A stretch of DNA of 12,597 nucleotides from an uncultured Collinsella sp. (GCA_934654765.1 CAKUGX010000048.1:1-12597); one strand, 5' to 3'. Counted from the stretch's first letter, positions 1-7,775 are shown. Notes: a model not told the origin generated them from the sequence alone. Numbers and translations are program-made.

Positions 1-2261
1 GTAAGCGGCTTGTCCCCCGCCTCGGCCGACGTGGTCAGCGTATACGTGATCGTCGTCGTCTCGCCAGCATGCAGGTCAACGGTGCCCGAATAGAAGGGAA
101 TTCCATGCCACGTAGCGGCGCCAAGACCAAACTGAGTGCCCTCAACCGTAAGGTCACTGATGTTGCCGCCCGTCGGGGCAAACAACGAGACATTCAGACG
201 CTCGTCGTCGCGCGCGGCATCGGGCGCGCTCGCCGCGACGTAATCGGGCAGCTTGCCTGCCTCCTCCTGTGTCATGATGTTCGTCAGGGTAACGGTGATG
301 CGATACGAGCACGTGCCGTCGCCGTTCTTGACGCCCTGGCCAATCTGCGTATCGGCGTTCAGGTACCAATCGAGCTTGGAGAAGCTCAGGTTGTTAAAGT
401 AAACGCCGGCAACGGGATCGGCACTCGGATCATCCGGATCGGGTAGCGAAGCGTCAATGCCCGTCTCTTTGATGGCATTCTGCTCATCATCGTTTCTCAT
501 CCAAGCAATCAGACGGCCCTCTTCGGCACCGCGCTCGAATGCACCGACAAGCTTTGTAACGTCGACGTCACCGATGCCACCGAGAATCTTGTCGAAGGCG
601 GCGCTGGCAACAGCCGCAAAGATGCCGTCCGATTCCTCGACCGGATAGTTCCAATACACATCGTGCATGAGAACCTTCGCCGCGTTGGTACCGTCGACGA
701 CCGTACCATCGGGCAGCGAGACATTACCGACAAGGCCCAGCAGGTACTGCAAGAACACAGGATCGATGCCGACGACGCCATCAACGTCCTGCCCATATTG
801 GGACTTCCACAGCGCGGCGACACGCTGCGAGTTGCGGGGCCAATCGGGCGAATAGGTATTGCCCGAGTTGTACAGGTTACTGTGGTTGCCGAACAGCGCC
901 TCATCCTCTTCGTCGACGCTCTCGACTGCCTCATCCTCGCTGAGTCCAATGCGGGGAACAAACTCGCCGATCGACATCTGGCCATCGGTAACCGAAATCA
1001 GACCCTGCGAGCCGCCAAAGCCGCCGCAGGCACGAATCTCAACATTGTTCATGGCATACACGAGGTAGTTGCGCGTCTGGCCGTTGGCGCCGAGCATCTG
1101 CGGGAGGACGGGGGCGACTTTCTCCGCCGCATCGACCGCGCCGTTGAGGGTGGCAAAGCCGTCCTTGGCCTTATCAACCAGCTCGGTCACCTGAGAAATA
1201 TGCGTATCGCCAATACCCTGGATCTTCTCGTTGGCGCTCTTGAACACCTTCGAGCTGCTGGAAAGCGAATCGGCGACCGCCTGCAGCGCAGACACGTTAA
1301 TCATGCCGTCCTGGAACAGCTTGCCGGGCGTGGCCTGCGAAAGGTTGTCGGCCATGGGAACCAGTGCATTGCTCGAAACATCGGACAGGGCGTCGATCAT
1401 GGTACGGGCCGCGTTGATGTCGCTGCCGTACACCGGAATAAACGAAGCCGCCGTCCACAGCGGGCTCGAGGTCTCCGCCTTCATGCTATTGCAGAGCTCG
1501 TCGATCTTCTTAGCATCGTCGGGCAGCGTCGAAAAATCGCCCGACGTGACCTTATCCTTAAGGCCGCCGACAATCTCGACAGCCTCCTTCGCTTCGCTCT
1601 TTACGGTCTTTGCCGAGTTAAGCAGCATAAAGCCACTCGCACCAAGCGCAACGAGAAGCACCGCGACAACGGCGGCGACAACGGCGCCGGTGTGACGCTT
1701 CTTGCGCTCGCCCTTGCGATGACGATGACGGACCAGACCGTCCGAGGTTGAGCTCGACGAAGCGTCGTTGCCATAGTTCAGGCCAAAATCGTAATAATCT
1801 TCCTTGGAACCGGAGCCCTTAAACTCGGCACCGCTATCATCCAGGCGGGCAAACGTGCCAGTCTCGGAGGCACCCGTATAGATCGTACCAAGGTTGCCCG
1901 TAAGCCCCGCGCCACCGGCAGAGGGAATATTGTTGGCGGCATTGCCGGCATTAATGTTGCCGGCGGCATTCGCGGCGTTAGCAGTGCCTGCGGTGTTCGC
2001 AGGTGTCGAAGGAGCCCCGCTCGGCTGCGACGTGGGGGTCGCGCCGCCCGCAAAGACATTCCCTCTTGCTCGACCGGTCTTTTTGGCCTTCTGAGACTGC
2101 TCATACAGAGCGGTAAACATCGCCGTCTCACCCGGGGACGTGCGCTTACCGGCACTGTTCTGACCAGCTCCGCTCGGCATGCCGGCTTTTCCAGTCCCGT
2201 TCGAACGCGGCGGAACCGCAGGACGGCCGCTGTCGCTGCCCTTAAAGTGATTACCAGCCAT
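1..2261 (-). CDS. DUF4012 family membrane-anchored protein (partial, C-terminus off the left edge)
   Basis: The frame is open from ATG at 2259-2261 to the window edge: 753 codons without a stop. A GAGG ribosome site lies 8 bases before the start. Residues 1-190 look disordered and cytoplasmic; 82-120 are Ala/Asn/Gly/Pro-rich, and a basic patch (about 178-190, with RKGERKKRH) precedes one membrane helix at about 192-214. The rest would be outside the cell (basic side in, positive-inside rule). Residues about 395-430 carry NNVEIRACGGFGGSQG followed by LISVTDGQMSIGEF, which matches the signature of DUF4012 (typically NN.E.RPTGGF.GS.G). The family is common in Actinomycetota and has no settled biochemical role; a cell-envelope function is plausible only from topology. 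The same-strand gene upstream (DMT transporter) ends 146 bases away. A long plus-strand frame over 663-1751 is a codon-register shadow. Confidence 0.85.
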   Translation of the reverse strand, partial: MAGNHFKGSDSGRPAVPPRSNGTGKAGMPSGAGQNSAGKRTSPGETAMFTALYEQSQKAKKTGRARGNVFAGGATPTSQPSGAPSTPANTAGTANAANAAGNINAGNAANNIPSAGGAGLTGNLGTIYTGASETGTFARLDDSGAEFKGSGSKEDYYDFGLNYGNDASSSSTSDGLVRHRHRKGERKKRHTGAVVAAVVAVLLVALGASGFMLLNSAKTVKSEAKEAVEIVGGLKDKVTSGDFSTLPDDAKKIDELCNSMKAETSSPLWTAASFIPVYGSDINAARTMIDALSDVSSNALVPMADNLSQATPGKLFQDGMINVSALQAVADSLSSSSKVFKSANEKIQGIGDTHISQVTELVDKAKDGFATLNGAVDAAEKVAPVLPQMLGANGQTRNYLVYAMNNVEIRACGGFGGSQGLISVTDGQMSIGEFVPRIGLSEDEAVESVDEEDEALFGNHSNLYNSGNTYSPDWPRNSQRVAALWKSQYGQDVDGVVGIDPVFLQYLLGLVGNVSLPDGTVVDGTNAAKVLMHDVYWNYPVEESDGIFAAVASAAFDKILGGIGDVDVTKLVGAFERGAEEGRLIAWMRNDDEQNAIKETGIDASLPDPDDPSADPVAGVYFNNLSFSKLDWYLNADTQIGQGVKNGDGTCSYRITVTLTNIMTQEEAGKLPDYVAASAPDAARDDERLNVSLFAPTGGNISDLTVEGTQFGLGAATWHGIPFYSGTVDLHAGETTTITYTLTTSAEAGDKPL

Positions 2262-2407
2262 AAAGAAATCCTCGCAATTGAGTCGCAATGAAAAAGTCCA
2301 TAACGTTACTAGTTTATGGCATATTGGGCATCGACAGCTAAACTCCAGACACGGATATCAATTGGCGAAAATGTGGCGCAACACCTTATCTGTCTTGGCG
2401 GCGCCAG

Positions 2408-3430
2408 CTACACCGTAAGGAACATCATCACGATGATCATGGCAAAGCCGATAAGGTCGGTCGGCAAAAATACCGTGCCCAGCATAACGGCACTAGTGAT
2501 AGTCGCCGAAACCGGCTCCACGGTTCCGATGAGGCTCGCACGCACCGAGCCGATGTCCTTAACGCCCTGCATATAAAGCATGTAGGCAAAAAACGAACCG
2601 ATGACCACGAACACCGCGAGCGCCTCGATACCGGCAGCGTCGAGCGCAGGCATATGCGCCCAGGGCTGTACGAAGATGCACGAGACCACACCCGCCGTGA
2701 GCATAGCCGAACCCGTGACGATGGAGCTGCCGTATTCGGGCAGAATCTTAGCGGGGATCACTGCCATGCAGGTGGCGCTGACCGCACACATAAGGCCCGC
2801 GATCAGGCCGAGCGGCGAGATGCTCAGGCTGGTGGGGTCCCCGCCGGTAGCGATCAAAAACGTACCGCCCAGAGCCAGGCCAATGCCGATAACCTCGCGC
2901 GGACGCGGCATACGGCGATCGATGACGCAGGTGTATCCCATGATGATGACCAGCTGCAGGCATTGGAGCACCGTCGCGGTTCCGGCGTTGGTCAGGCGCA
3001 CGGCCGAAAGATAGCAAAACTGATTGAACAGCAAGCCAAAGGCGGTAAAGAGCAGCAGCTGCTTGCGGTCGGCAGGCGTGGTCCACAGCTTGACCAGGCG
3101 CGCACGATCGCGCGCGACGACCACGACCATAAACAGCAGGCCGGCGAGAATCTGACGTACGCTCATGAGCCACAGGGTATCGACGTGGTAGGTATCGAAC
3201 AGAAAGCTCGCGCTGGTACCCGAGAAGCCCCAAAACGAACCACCCACCAGCGTGGCCAGAACGCCCGTGATCATCTTGCGCGTCGAGGCGCTGTTAAGGC
3301 GGTCGCGCCACGCGCGACGGGTGTTGCGGCTGAGCTCGTCGGTGCCCTCGGGCACATCAATGTTCGATATATCGGTCATCGGCACCGAAGCCCCTGCGCC
3401 TTCGACCTGCTCGACACACTCTTTGCTCAT
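2408..3430 (-). CDS. DMT-superfamily EamA-type transporter
   Basis: A 340-residue integral membrane protein. I chose ATG 3428-3430 because a GGGGGAG ribosome site lies just before it; the frame stays open further upstream but lacks such a site. After a hydrophilic N-tail of about 52 residues come about ten hydrophobic segments in two halves. The first half is about 53-195 (GGSFWGFSGTSASF, then NQFCYLSAVRLTNAGTATVL, then GIGLALGGTFLIATGG). The second is about 205-340 (GLIAGLMCAVSATCMAVIP, then SFFAYMLYMQGVKDIGSVRA, then GTVEPVSATITSAV). This is the usual EamA duplication, including the EPV motif in the next-to-last helices. Members export or import small metabolites; the substrate cannot be read from sequence. 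The C-terminus stops directly after the last helix. It is read toward the DUF4012 gene, but a 146-base gap makes a shared transcript uncertain. Confidence 0.9.
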   Translation of the reverse strand: MSKECVEQVEGAGASVPMTDISNIDVPEGTDELSRNTRRAWRDRLNSASTRKMITGVLATLVGGSFWGFSGTSASFLFDTYHVDTLWLMSVRQILAGLLFMVVVVARDRARLVKLWTTPADRKQLLLFTAFGLLFNQFCYLSAVRLTNAGTATVLQCLQLVIIMGYTCVIDRRMPRPREVIGIGLALGGTFLIATGGDPTSLSISPLGLIAGLMCAVSATCMAVIPAKILPEYGSSIVTGSAMLTAGVVSCIFVQPWAHMPALDAAGIEALAVFVVIGSFFAYMLYMQGVKDIGSVRASLIGTVEPVSATITSAVMLGTVFLPTDLIGFAMIIVMMFLTV

Positions 3431-3661
3431 TCCACTCCCCCGAAACAGTCTGGAAGCAATTCGGCTTACCTTACCACGGCGAAGGCACCAGCCGAAGGCT
3501 TGTCCGCTTATCGGTAGGACAATTCCGCAGGCGTCTTTCCATAGCTCGACACCGCAACGGCCTTGCATTATGCGACAGCCAAATCGCGGCAGCAGGCTCT
3601 TTTGAAATGGATATGACAAGACCCCCGAATTCCACAATGTAAGCGATTTTTAAAAATGTTC

Positions 3662-3690
3662 TTGCCACCGAGTTCAGGCTCCGTTATATT
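3662..3690 (+). promoter_or_regulatory. Promoter of the tRNA-Val gene
   Basis: TTGCCA at 3662-3667 and TATATT at 3685-3690 are separated by 17 bases, a near-consensus housekeeping promoter. Transcription would start near 3697, about 23 bases before the tRNA 5' end. Confidence 0.75.
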
Positions 3691-3719
3691 ATCCCTTGCG
3701 CACTTGCGCACCCTTGATC

Positions 3720-3794
3720 GGGCGTTTAGCTCAGGGGGAGAGCGCTTCCCTGACACGGAAGAGGTCAGAAGTTCAAATCTTCTAACGCCCACCA
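3720..3794 (+). tRNA. tRNA-Val (GAC)
   Basis: A full cloverleaf can be drawn by hand. The acceptor stem is 3720-3726 (GGGCGTT) with 3784-3790 (AACGCCC). The D stem is 3729-3732 with 3740-3743. The anticodon stem is CTTCC 3745-3749 with GGAAG 3757-3761, around the loop CTGACAC. The anticodon GAC at 3752-3754 reads GUC/GUU valine codons. The T stem AGAAG/CTTCT encloses the loop TTCAAAT. The discriminator base is A3791, and CCA is encoded at 3792-3794. All stems pair fully. It is a single tRNA with its own promoter and terminator. No second copy of its 3' end was seen in the window, so nothing here shows an element integrated at it. Confidence 0.97.
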
Positions 3795-3802
3795 AATGTT
3801 CG

Positions 3803-3840
3803 CAGCTCAGAGGCTATGTTCTCTGGGCTGTTTTGTTTTA
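3803..3840 (+). terminator. Intrinsic terminator of the tRNA-Val gene
   Basis: CAGCTCAGAG (3803-3812) pairs with CTCTGGGCTG (3821-3830) as a 10-bp stem with one G-U pair and an 8-base loop. TTTTGTTTTA follows directly. Confidence 0.9.
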
Positions 3841-4129
3841 TGTCGCCAAATCCGCTGGCAACTCCAACCGTCATCGCAACGTAACATCAATTCACCTGAC
3901 GAATGGCTGCCAAACAAATTCAATACCCCAACATCAACAATAGCCAGGCACAAAACTGCGCCGCAAGCTGCTCCAACCGCCCAACTGGCCAAAAGCCGAC
4001 CATCTACTTACCAATCTATCCATCGGCATAACCAATCAATCCGCACCGCAACTTCTCAGCAAAACGCCGCGATGTCTGCGCCCTGCGGTATCCTTGAGCC
4101 ACTTGCACCTGCAGCACCAAGGAGCCGCC
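3841..4129. other. Intergenic stretch, no convincing gene
   Basis: About 290 bases between the tRNA terminator and the DUF5710 gene. It is AT-richer than its surroundings and C/A-rich on the plus strand. Open frames here have no protein-like composition, and one runs antisense through the tRNA. The only signal is the AAGGAG ribosome site at 4119-4124 of the next gene. I see no clear promoter or hairpin. Confidence 0.5.
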
Positions 4130-4816
4130 ATGCGCACCGAGCTCGATGTTCCCTTTTCGCACAAAGAAGAAGCCAAGGCACTGGGCGCCAAATGGGACCG
4201 GACAAAGAAGATCTGGTATGTACCCAGCGGCATCAACCCCGAGCCCTTTGCCGAGTGGCTGCCCGGCGTTGACCGATCCGACCCCTCAGCGCCGTATATA
4301 TATCTAGTACTGGGCAAGCGCGAGTGCTGGAAGTGTCACAAAGAGACCTCGGTCGCGGCCTTCGGCATTCCCTATCGAACCGATGACGGCAAGGGCATCG
4401 CCATCGCGCACGCGCCCAACGAAGCCGGGCACATTACCATCGACACGGCCAATGCCAACGCGCTCGCCATTGTTCCCGCTCTTGGCTGCGTCCCGGGCGA
4501 GATCCGCGACTATCTTTCTAAGCGCTGTGGCTACAAACCCGTAGGCGCACGAGCCTCCAAAGCCCCGTCGCTCGGCAACACGTGCACCAGTTGCGACGCG
4601 CTGCAAGGCAGCCGCTATCTGTTCGAAGAACCCACGTCCCCGTTTGCCCTCACCGCCATCAACAAGCTGCCGGCACTGGAGTTTGTGCGCATCGAAGTTG
4701 CCGGCGTCTTCGGCGTCCCGGCCACACGCACCGACTTTGACCAGGCACTCTTTACCTGGGCACGCGACCATCACGCCGAGTTCCACAAGCAGCTCGGTGA
4801 GGGGATTTATTTATAG
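4130..4816 (+). CDS. DUF5710 domain protein with a split zinc-ribbon
   Basis: 228 residues from ATG 4130, set by AAGGAG five bases upstream; an in-frame ATG at 4094 has no ribosome site. Residues 1-46 (VPFSHKEEAKALGAKWDRTK, then KIWYVPSGINPEPFAEWLPG) match the short DUF5710 domain, which occurs in plasmid primases of the TraC type and in many uncharacterised proteins. Residues 66-69 (CWKC) and 152-155 (CTSC) form two CxxC knuckles about 80 residues apart, as in a zinc ribbon interrupted by an insert. The rest is mixed alpha/beta without a family I recognise. The pairing suggests nucleic-acid or protein binding, but no catalytic motif is visible. It converges on the minus-strand zinc-ribbon gene, with only 38 bases between the two stops. 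Confidence 0.8.
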   Translation: MRTELDVPFSHKEEAKALGAKWDRTKKIWYVPSGINPEPFAEWLPGVDRSDPSAPYIYLVLGKRECWKCHKETSVAAFGIPYRTDDGKGIAIAHAPNEAGHITIDTANANALAIVPALGCVPGEIRDYLSKRCGYKPVGARASKAPSLGNTCTSCDALQGSRYLFEEPTSPFALTAINKLPALEFVRIEVAGVFGVPATRTDFDQALFTWARDHHAEFHKQLGEGIYL

Positions 4817-4854
4817 GGACAGAGATGCCTTCACAGCCAGCTCCTCCGCATCAC

Positions 4855-5139
4855 CTATCCCTCGTCGCCGGCGTCGTACACGATATCGAGGCCACAAACA
4901 GGGCATTTCTCCTGATACACCGGCATATGAACGCCCGTCCGTTTTCTCACTTCGTCGCTAAGTCTGTCGCGCGCATCGATGAACCGAATGTCGAGGCACG
5001 GTATTTGCGAGCCGCAGCAAGGACAGGCGACGACAAACGACCCGCAATCAACTTCTACGCTCGGAAACATTTTGTTGTCTATAAGGGCACACGGCAGTTT
5101 TCCGTACTTCCCCATCGCAATATCGCCTCGCCAGCTCAC
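4855..5139 (-). CDS. Small double-CxxC (zinc-ribbon-like) protein
   Basis: 94 residues from GTG 5137-5139. I chose this start because GGGGAG lies five bases before it and because the GTG overlaps the stop of the upstream gene as GTGA, the classic arrangement for translational coupling. The frame opens further upstream (ATG at 5205), but that stretch lies inside the preceding gene. Cysteines sit at 39, 41, 42 and 48 (CPCCGSQIPC) and at 79 and 82 (CPVCG). Two CxxC pairs about 37 residues apart fit one zinc site. I recognise no named family. It probably works with the protein encoded upstream. A frameshifted remainder of a single longer protein is the alternative. Confidence 0.6.
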   Translation of the reverse strand: MSWRGDIAMGKYGKLPCALIDNKMFPSVEVDCGSFVVACPCCGSQIPCLDIRFIDARDRLSDEVRKRTGVHMPVYQEKCPVCGLDIVYDAGDEG

Positions 5140-5705
5140 GCTCGCTCCCCTCTCGCTATACAAATCAGGAAGAGCATGCACCAGCAGGCGTGCGCGAGAT
5201 TGCATCGCCGCGCGATCCGATCAAACAACACGATCGTAAAAGACCGCCAAAGCCAAATTTCGTCGTCGGTCGTACCCTGTCCGGCAAACTCAATATCGAC
5301 GGGTATGTGCTTCAGATAACTCATGTCGGGCGCAAAACGAGGGTCCGGTCCGCCTTTATGAACAGGACCGTGCAGAACAAACCATCCGTTTTCGGGCTCG
5401 AACCGCTCAACAAACGCAAGGCCGAGCACCTTATAGCCCACCTCGGTTGCAAATATGACTCCGACTGGGACGCCACATTCCATGTAGTTGAGCATTTTAC
5501 GGTTGTAATCCTGGTCTCGAAAACCAACGGTACCCGGCGCTTGAACCGAGTACTTAATGACCCACATACCATCGTCCAAATAGAGCGGAGGCACATCGTT
5601 GATGCTCTCGGTTTGCCGCTGGCGCGCTTGTACCCCGCTACCCCACTCCCCTGTATACTGATGTAGCACGTGTTTCATCCGGGCTTGTTGGACCGGGTCG
5701 TTCAT
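5136..5705 (-). CDS. Protein resembling the N-terminal domain of McrA/HNH-type restriction proteins
   Basis: 189 residues from ATG 5703-5705; a stop lies in frame just upstream at 5715-5717. Residues 41-115 (LYLDDGMWVIKYSV, later YNRKMLNYMECGVPVGVIF, then YKVLGLAFVERFEPENGWFV and LHGPV) recall, from memory, the module before the HNH nuclease in actinobacterial ScoMcrA-like restriction proteins, where the pattern DGTW.Y.Y, then DGVPVGV, then LGL.FV recurs. No HNH motif follows. The protein ends in a short Cys-rich hydrophobic tail (172-184) and its stop overlaps the next gene by GTGA. There is no good ribosome site at ATG 5705 or at the next ATG (5678). Its 5' end is 11 bases from the divergent gene at 5717. 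It may be a solo specificity domain or a restriction remnant. Confidence 0.55.
   Translation of the reverse strand: MNDPVQQARMKHVLHQYTGEWGSGVQARQRQTESINDVPPLYLDDGMWVIKYSVQAPGTVGFRDQDYNRKMLNYMECGVPVGVIFATEVGYKVLGLAFVERFEPENGWFVLHGPVHKGGPDPRFAPDMSYLKHIPVDIEFAGQGTTDDEIWLWRSFTIVLFDRIARRCNLAHACWCMLFLICIARGERA
5654..5659 (+). promoter_or_regulatory. Possible -10 box for the 5717-6208 gene
   Basis: TATACT lies 57 bases before the ATG. The best -35 (TTGTAC, 5628-5633) is 20 bases upstream, which is too far for a strong promoter. It would lie inside the divergent minus-strand reading frame. Confidence 0.35.
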
Positions 5706-5716
5706 GGGAGGGTCTT

Positions 5717-6208
5717 ATGGCTGCTTCGAATCCGTCTAAGGGGAGCGTTTCTTCTTCGTCCATCAAGCCGGTTACGCGCAAGGCCGTGCGTTGCCAGCGC
5801 GAGGTCGCTTGGCTTGTCACGCAGGCGGCGGGCAGGCTTGTGGCGACCACTCAGAACGTCAATGCGCCTACGCCGAGCTTTGTGTTAGCGGCGGCGCTGG
5901 ATTTTGTGCGCCAATTGGAGCTTGCCGCACAGGATGCCAGCGGCCACCTCGACTACCAGAATGTTATGGCGCCCGACCTGCAAACGTTCTGTCACATGGC
6001 CAAGTTGCCCGCCGCGCCCAATGCGCTTTCGGACGCAGGCTACATGTTTACGCTCTCGGGCGCGGACCTTATCCGCGACATCTATGCATACTGCAGCGAG
6101 CTCGCCGAGCACCACGTCTTTGACGCGGCAGAAGTCAAACCAGGATATGTCATCAAGCTGGTTCTTAGGCTGTTCTTGATGGACGGGTTCGGGGCCATGC
6201 CGGCGTAA
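5717..6208 (+). CDS. Hypothetical protein, 163 residues
   Basis: The ATG at 5717 follows a GGGAGGG ribosome site by four bases; the stop is TAA 6206-6208. After a Ser-rich polar N-tail (1-22) the protein looks mostly helical: residues 23-47 (RKAVRCQREVAWLVTQAAGR and following), 53-72, 84-97 and 116-156. It is soluble with three scattered cysteines, and has no signal peptide or membrane helix. I do not recognise a family. Codon use resembles the core genes more than the minus-strand pair upstream does, so I think it is real. It is divergent from the McrA-N-like gene and convergent with the AlbA_2 regulator gene, which ends 100 bases downstream. The 100-base gap shows only a weak AATTGA/TCAATT dyad (6267-6281) and no clear terminator. 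Confidence 0.7.
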   Translation: MAASNPSKGSVSSSSIKPVTRKAVRCQREVAWLVTQAAGRLVATTQNVNAPTPSFVLAAALDFVRQLELAAQDASGHLDYQNVMAPDLQTFCHMAKLPAAPNALSDAGYMFTLSGADLIRDIYAYCSELAEHHVFDAAEVKPGYVIKLVLRLFLMDGFGAMPA

Positions 6209-6308
6209 GCCGAGTCTTTAGCATCACCGTCGACTGAGCAACAACCGCTTTACCTTAGTGAGCGCCAATTGAGGGTCAATTATTGGGTCGCCTCGTCCAC
6301 TAACGCAT

Positions 6309-7775
6309 TTATTCCACGCGCTCTGACAGTCGATACTTGCGGTTGCGGCTCGTCGCCGGCGCCGTGGGCTCAAGCTCGCCTTGAGCAATGAGCGCGTTGA
6401 CGCGCGACCTAACCTGGGAAATTGTAAGCCCCGTGCGTTCTGCCAGCTCACGCGTCCCCAGCTCGCCGTAGTGTTTGAGTGCCGTCACAATTAAGCCCCC
6501 GCCATGATCGACCGGCTCGATCTTTGAACGGTAAAGTACTACCTTGAACCGATCGAACCCCGGGCAGAACAGGGGCTCGGCCAGACCATGCGCGCGCATG
6601 GCATCGATCATCATCGGGATGCCCGAGCCATTGCCCTCAGCCGGCGAACCTGCGCCATCCGGCAGCGGGACAATCGACATGAGTTTCACGAGCGTCGCGT
6701 TACGGCATCGGGAGCTGCCGTCAAACAAGTTCTCGCGAGTCTTTCCCCCGTAAAGGCCGCCAGGATTCGTCACCTCGACACGATCGTCAAAGACGTCGAC
6801 GGCAATCGATTGTCCACAGAACCGATCCCCGTATTCTCGATGGATTACGGCGTTGGCGATTGCCTCGCGCAGAACCTCCTCGGGAATCTCCAGCGAGTCG
6901 ACACGCGAGACGCCTTGGACGGTCGAGGTTCGCCGCAAATTCTTGGCGACGGCCGCGACAGCATCCGAGATCATCTCGCCCAACGTTCCCTCACAGATTG
7001 TGCGGTCCATAAACCTTAGTGGCCCCGCAGCTCCCTTTTGAGTTCCCACGTGGACAGCCACATCAATGAAGAGCTTGGGATAGAACTGCTGAGGGTAAAC
7101 GCCCGCGGCAAGGAGGCCGGCCTTGGTAACATTGCCCTGGAAGTCGAGGAAATTCAGACGCTCCATCTTTGTCTTCTTGTCCGCCGCACCGCGCATTGCT
7201 CGAGGCGTCAACGAATAGGCACGCTCTATCGTGCGGTCGACCAGCGACTCGTCGAGATCGCCCACACTCGTGCCGGGCACCGCATCGCGATCGCTAGGAC
7301 TCGTCCGTTCATATGACGACAGTGCCAAAACCTCGGTCGACGAAAGCGGGACATCTTTGTCATCGATGCGTTTGTAGCTGCCACCTTGAGCGCCCCGCTC
7401 TATGACATAGCAAGGCTTGCTCGACGGGTCGAGCTCCTCAATCGTGATAACGAGAACAACGGTACCCCGAAGCCCCACGCGCTCAATGGTGTATTTGGGC
7501 GGATTGGCCAGCTTTCCGCGACCGCCGGCATCGCCCATGCCCGCCACGAATTGGTTGAGCACCTTCTCGGTCTCAAAGTTTGCAACTGGGACAAAACCCG
7601 CGCGCTCGCTCACTCCGAGTACGATGATGCCGCCGGCGGTGTTTGCGAAAGCGCTGACCGTTTCCCATACGTCGCGGGAAAGCGTCGTGGCGCTCTCCTT
7701 GACCTCAACGCTAAGATCGTCCGAGCCCATGCGCCTTAAAGACTCGAGCAGACCGGTCAGTTCGTTTTCGTTCAT
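6309..7775 (-). CDS. AlbA_2 / HATPase_c_4 / winged-helix protein (RecG-like putative transcriptional regulator)
   Basis: 488 residues from ATG 7773-7775, seven bases after AGGA; a GTG two codons earlier sits too close to that site. Residues about 20-60 (VEVKES, then DVWETVSAFANTAGGIIVLG) are the Schlafen-type AlbA_2 domain. Residues 299-341 (EEVLREAIANAVIHREY, then DDRVEVTNPGGL) and 380-393 (EGNGSGIPMMIDAM) match the N box and glycine boxes of the HATPase_c_4 domain, with E304 and N308 as the expected Mg-ATP residues. Residues 425-486 form a C-terminal winged helix (LGTRELAERTGLTISQVRSR). Such proteins are often mislabelled RecG helicase but lack helicase motifs; DNA-binding ATP-dependent regulation is the usual inference. 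The upstream gap carries a repeat array flanking a candidate promoter, which suggests autoregulation. Confidence 0.88.
   Translation of the reverse strand: MNENELTGLLESLRRMGSDDLSVEVKESATTLSRDVWETVSAFANTAGGIIVLGVSERAGFVPVANFETEKVLNQFVAGMGDAGGRGKLANPPKYTIERVGLRGTVVLVITIEELDPSSKPCYVIERGAQGGSYKRIDDKDVPLSSTEVLALSSYERTSPSDRDAVPGTSVGDLDESLVDRTIERAYSLTPRAMRGAADKKTKMERLNFLDFQGNVTKAGLLAAGVYPQQFYPKLFIDVAVHVGTQKGAAGPLRFMDRTICEGTLGEMISDAVAAVAKNLRRTSTVQGVSRVDSLEIPEEVLREAIANAVIHREYGDRFCGQSIAVDVFDDRVEVTNPGGLYGGKTRENLFDGSSRCRNATLVKLMSIVPLPDGAGSPAEGNGSGIPMMIDAMRAHGLAEPLFCPGFDRFKVVLYRSKIEPVDHGGGLIVTALKHYGELGTRELAERTGLTISQVRSRVNALIAQGELEPTAPATSRNRKYRLSERVE

Noticed and set aside
663..1751. 362-codon plus-strand open frame over the DUF4012 gene
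   Set aside because: It is in exact codon register with the minus-strand gene, which has the DUF4012 motif, a ribosome site and a membrane helix. The plus-strand product has no family features.
2374..2406. TGGCGC/GCGCCA inverted repeat after the transporter stop, possible terminator
   Set aside because: Six-bp stem with a 21-base loop and only ATTTT after it on the minus strand; too weak to call.
3500..3522. TTGTCC/GGACAA dyad upstream of the transporter
   Set aside because: Six-bp arms in a region with no clear promoter; could be chance.
3796..4272. 158-codon plus-strand frame after the tRNA
   Set aside because: It begins inside the tRNA terminator, has no ribosome site, and overlaps the start of the DUF5710 gene in another frame.
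5190..5666. 158-codon plus-strand frame opposite the McrA-N-like gene
   Set aside because: No ribosome site and no recognisable domain; the minus strand has the conserved pattern and a coupled downstream gene.
6267..6281. AATTGA/TCAATT dyad between the convergent genes
   Set aside because: A three-base loop and weak A/T arms without a T-tract do not make a terminator.
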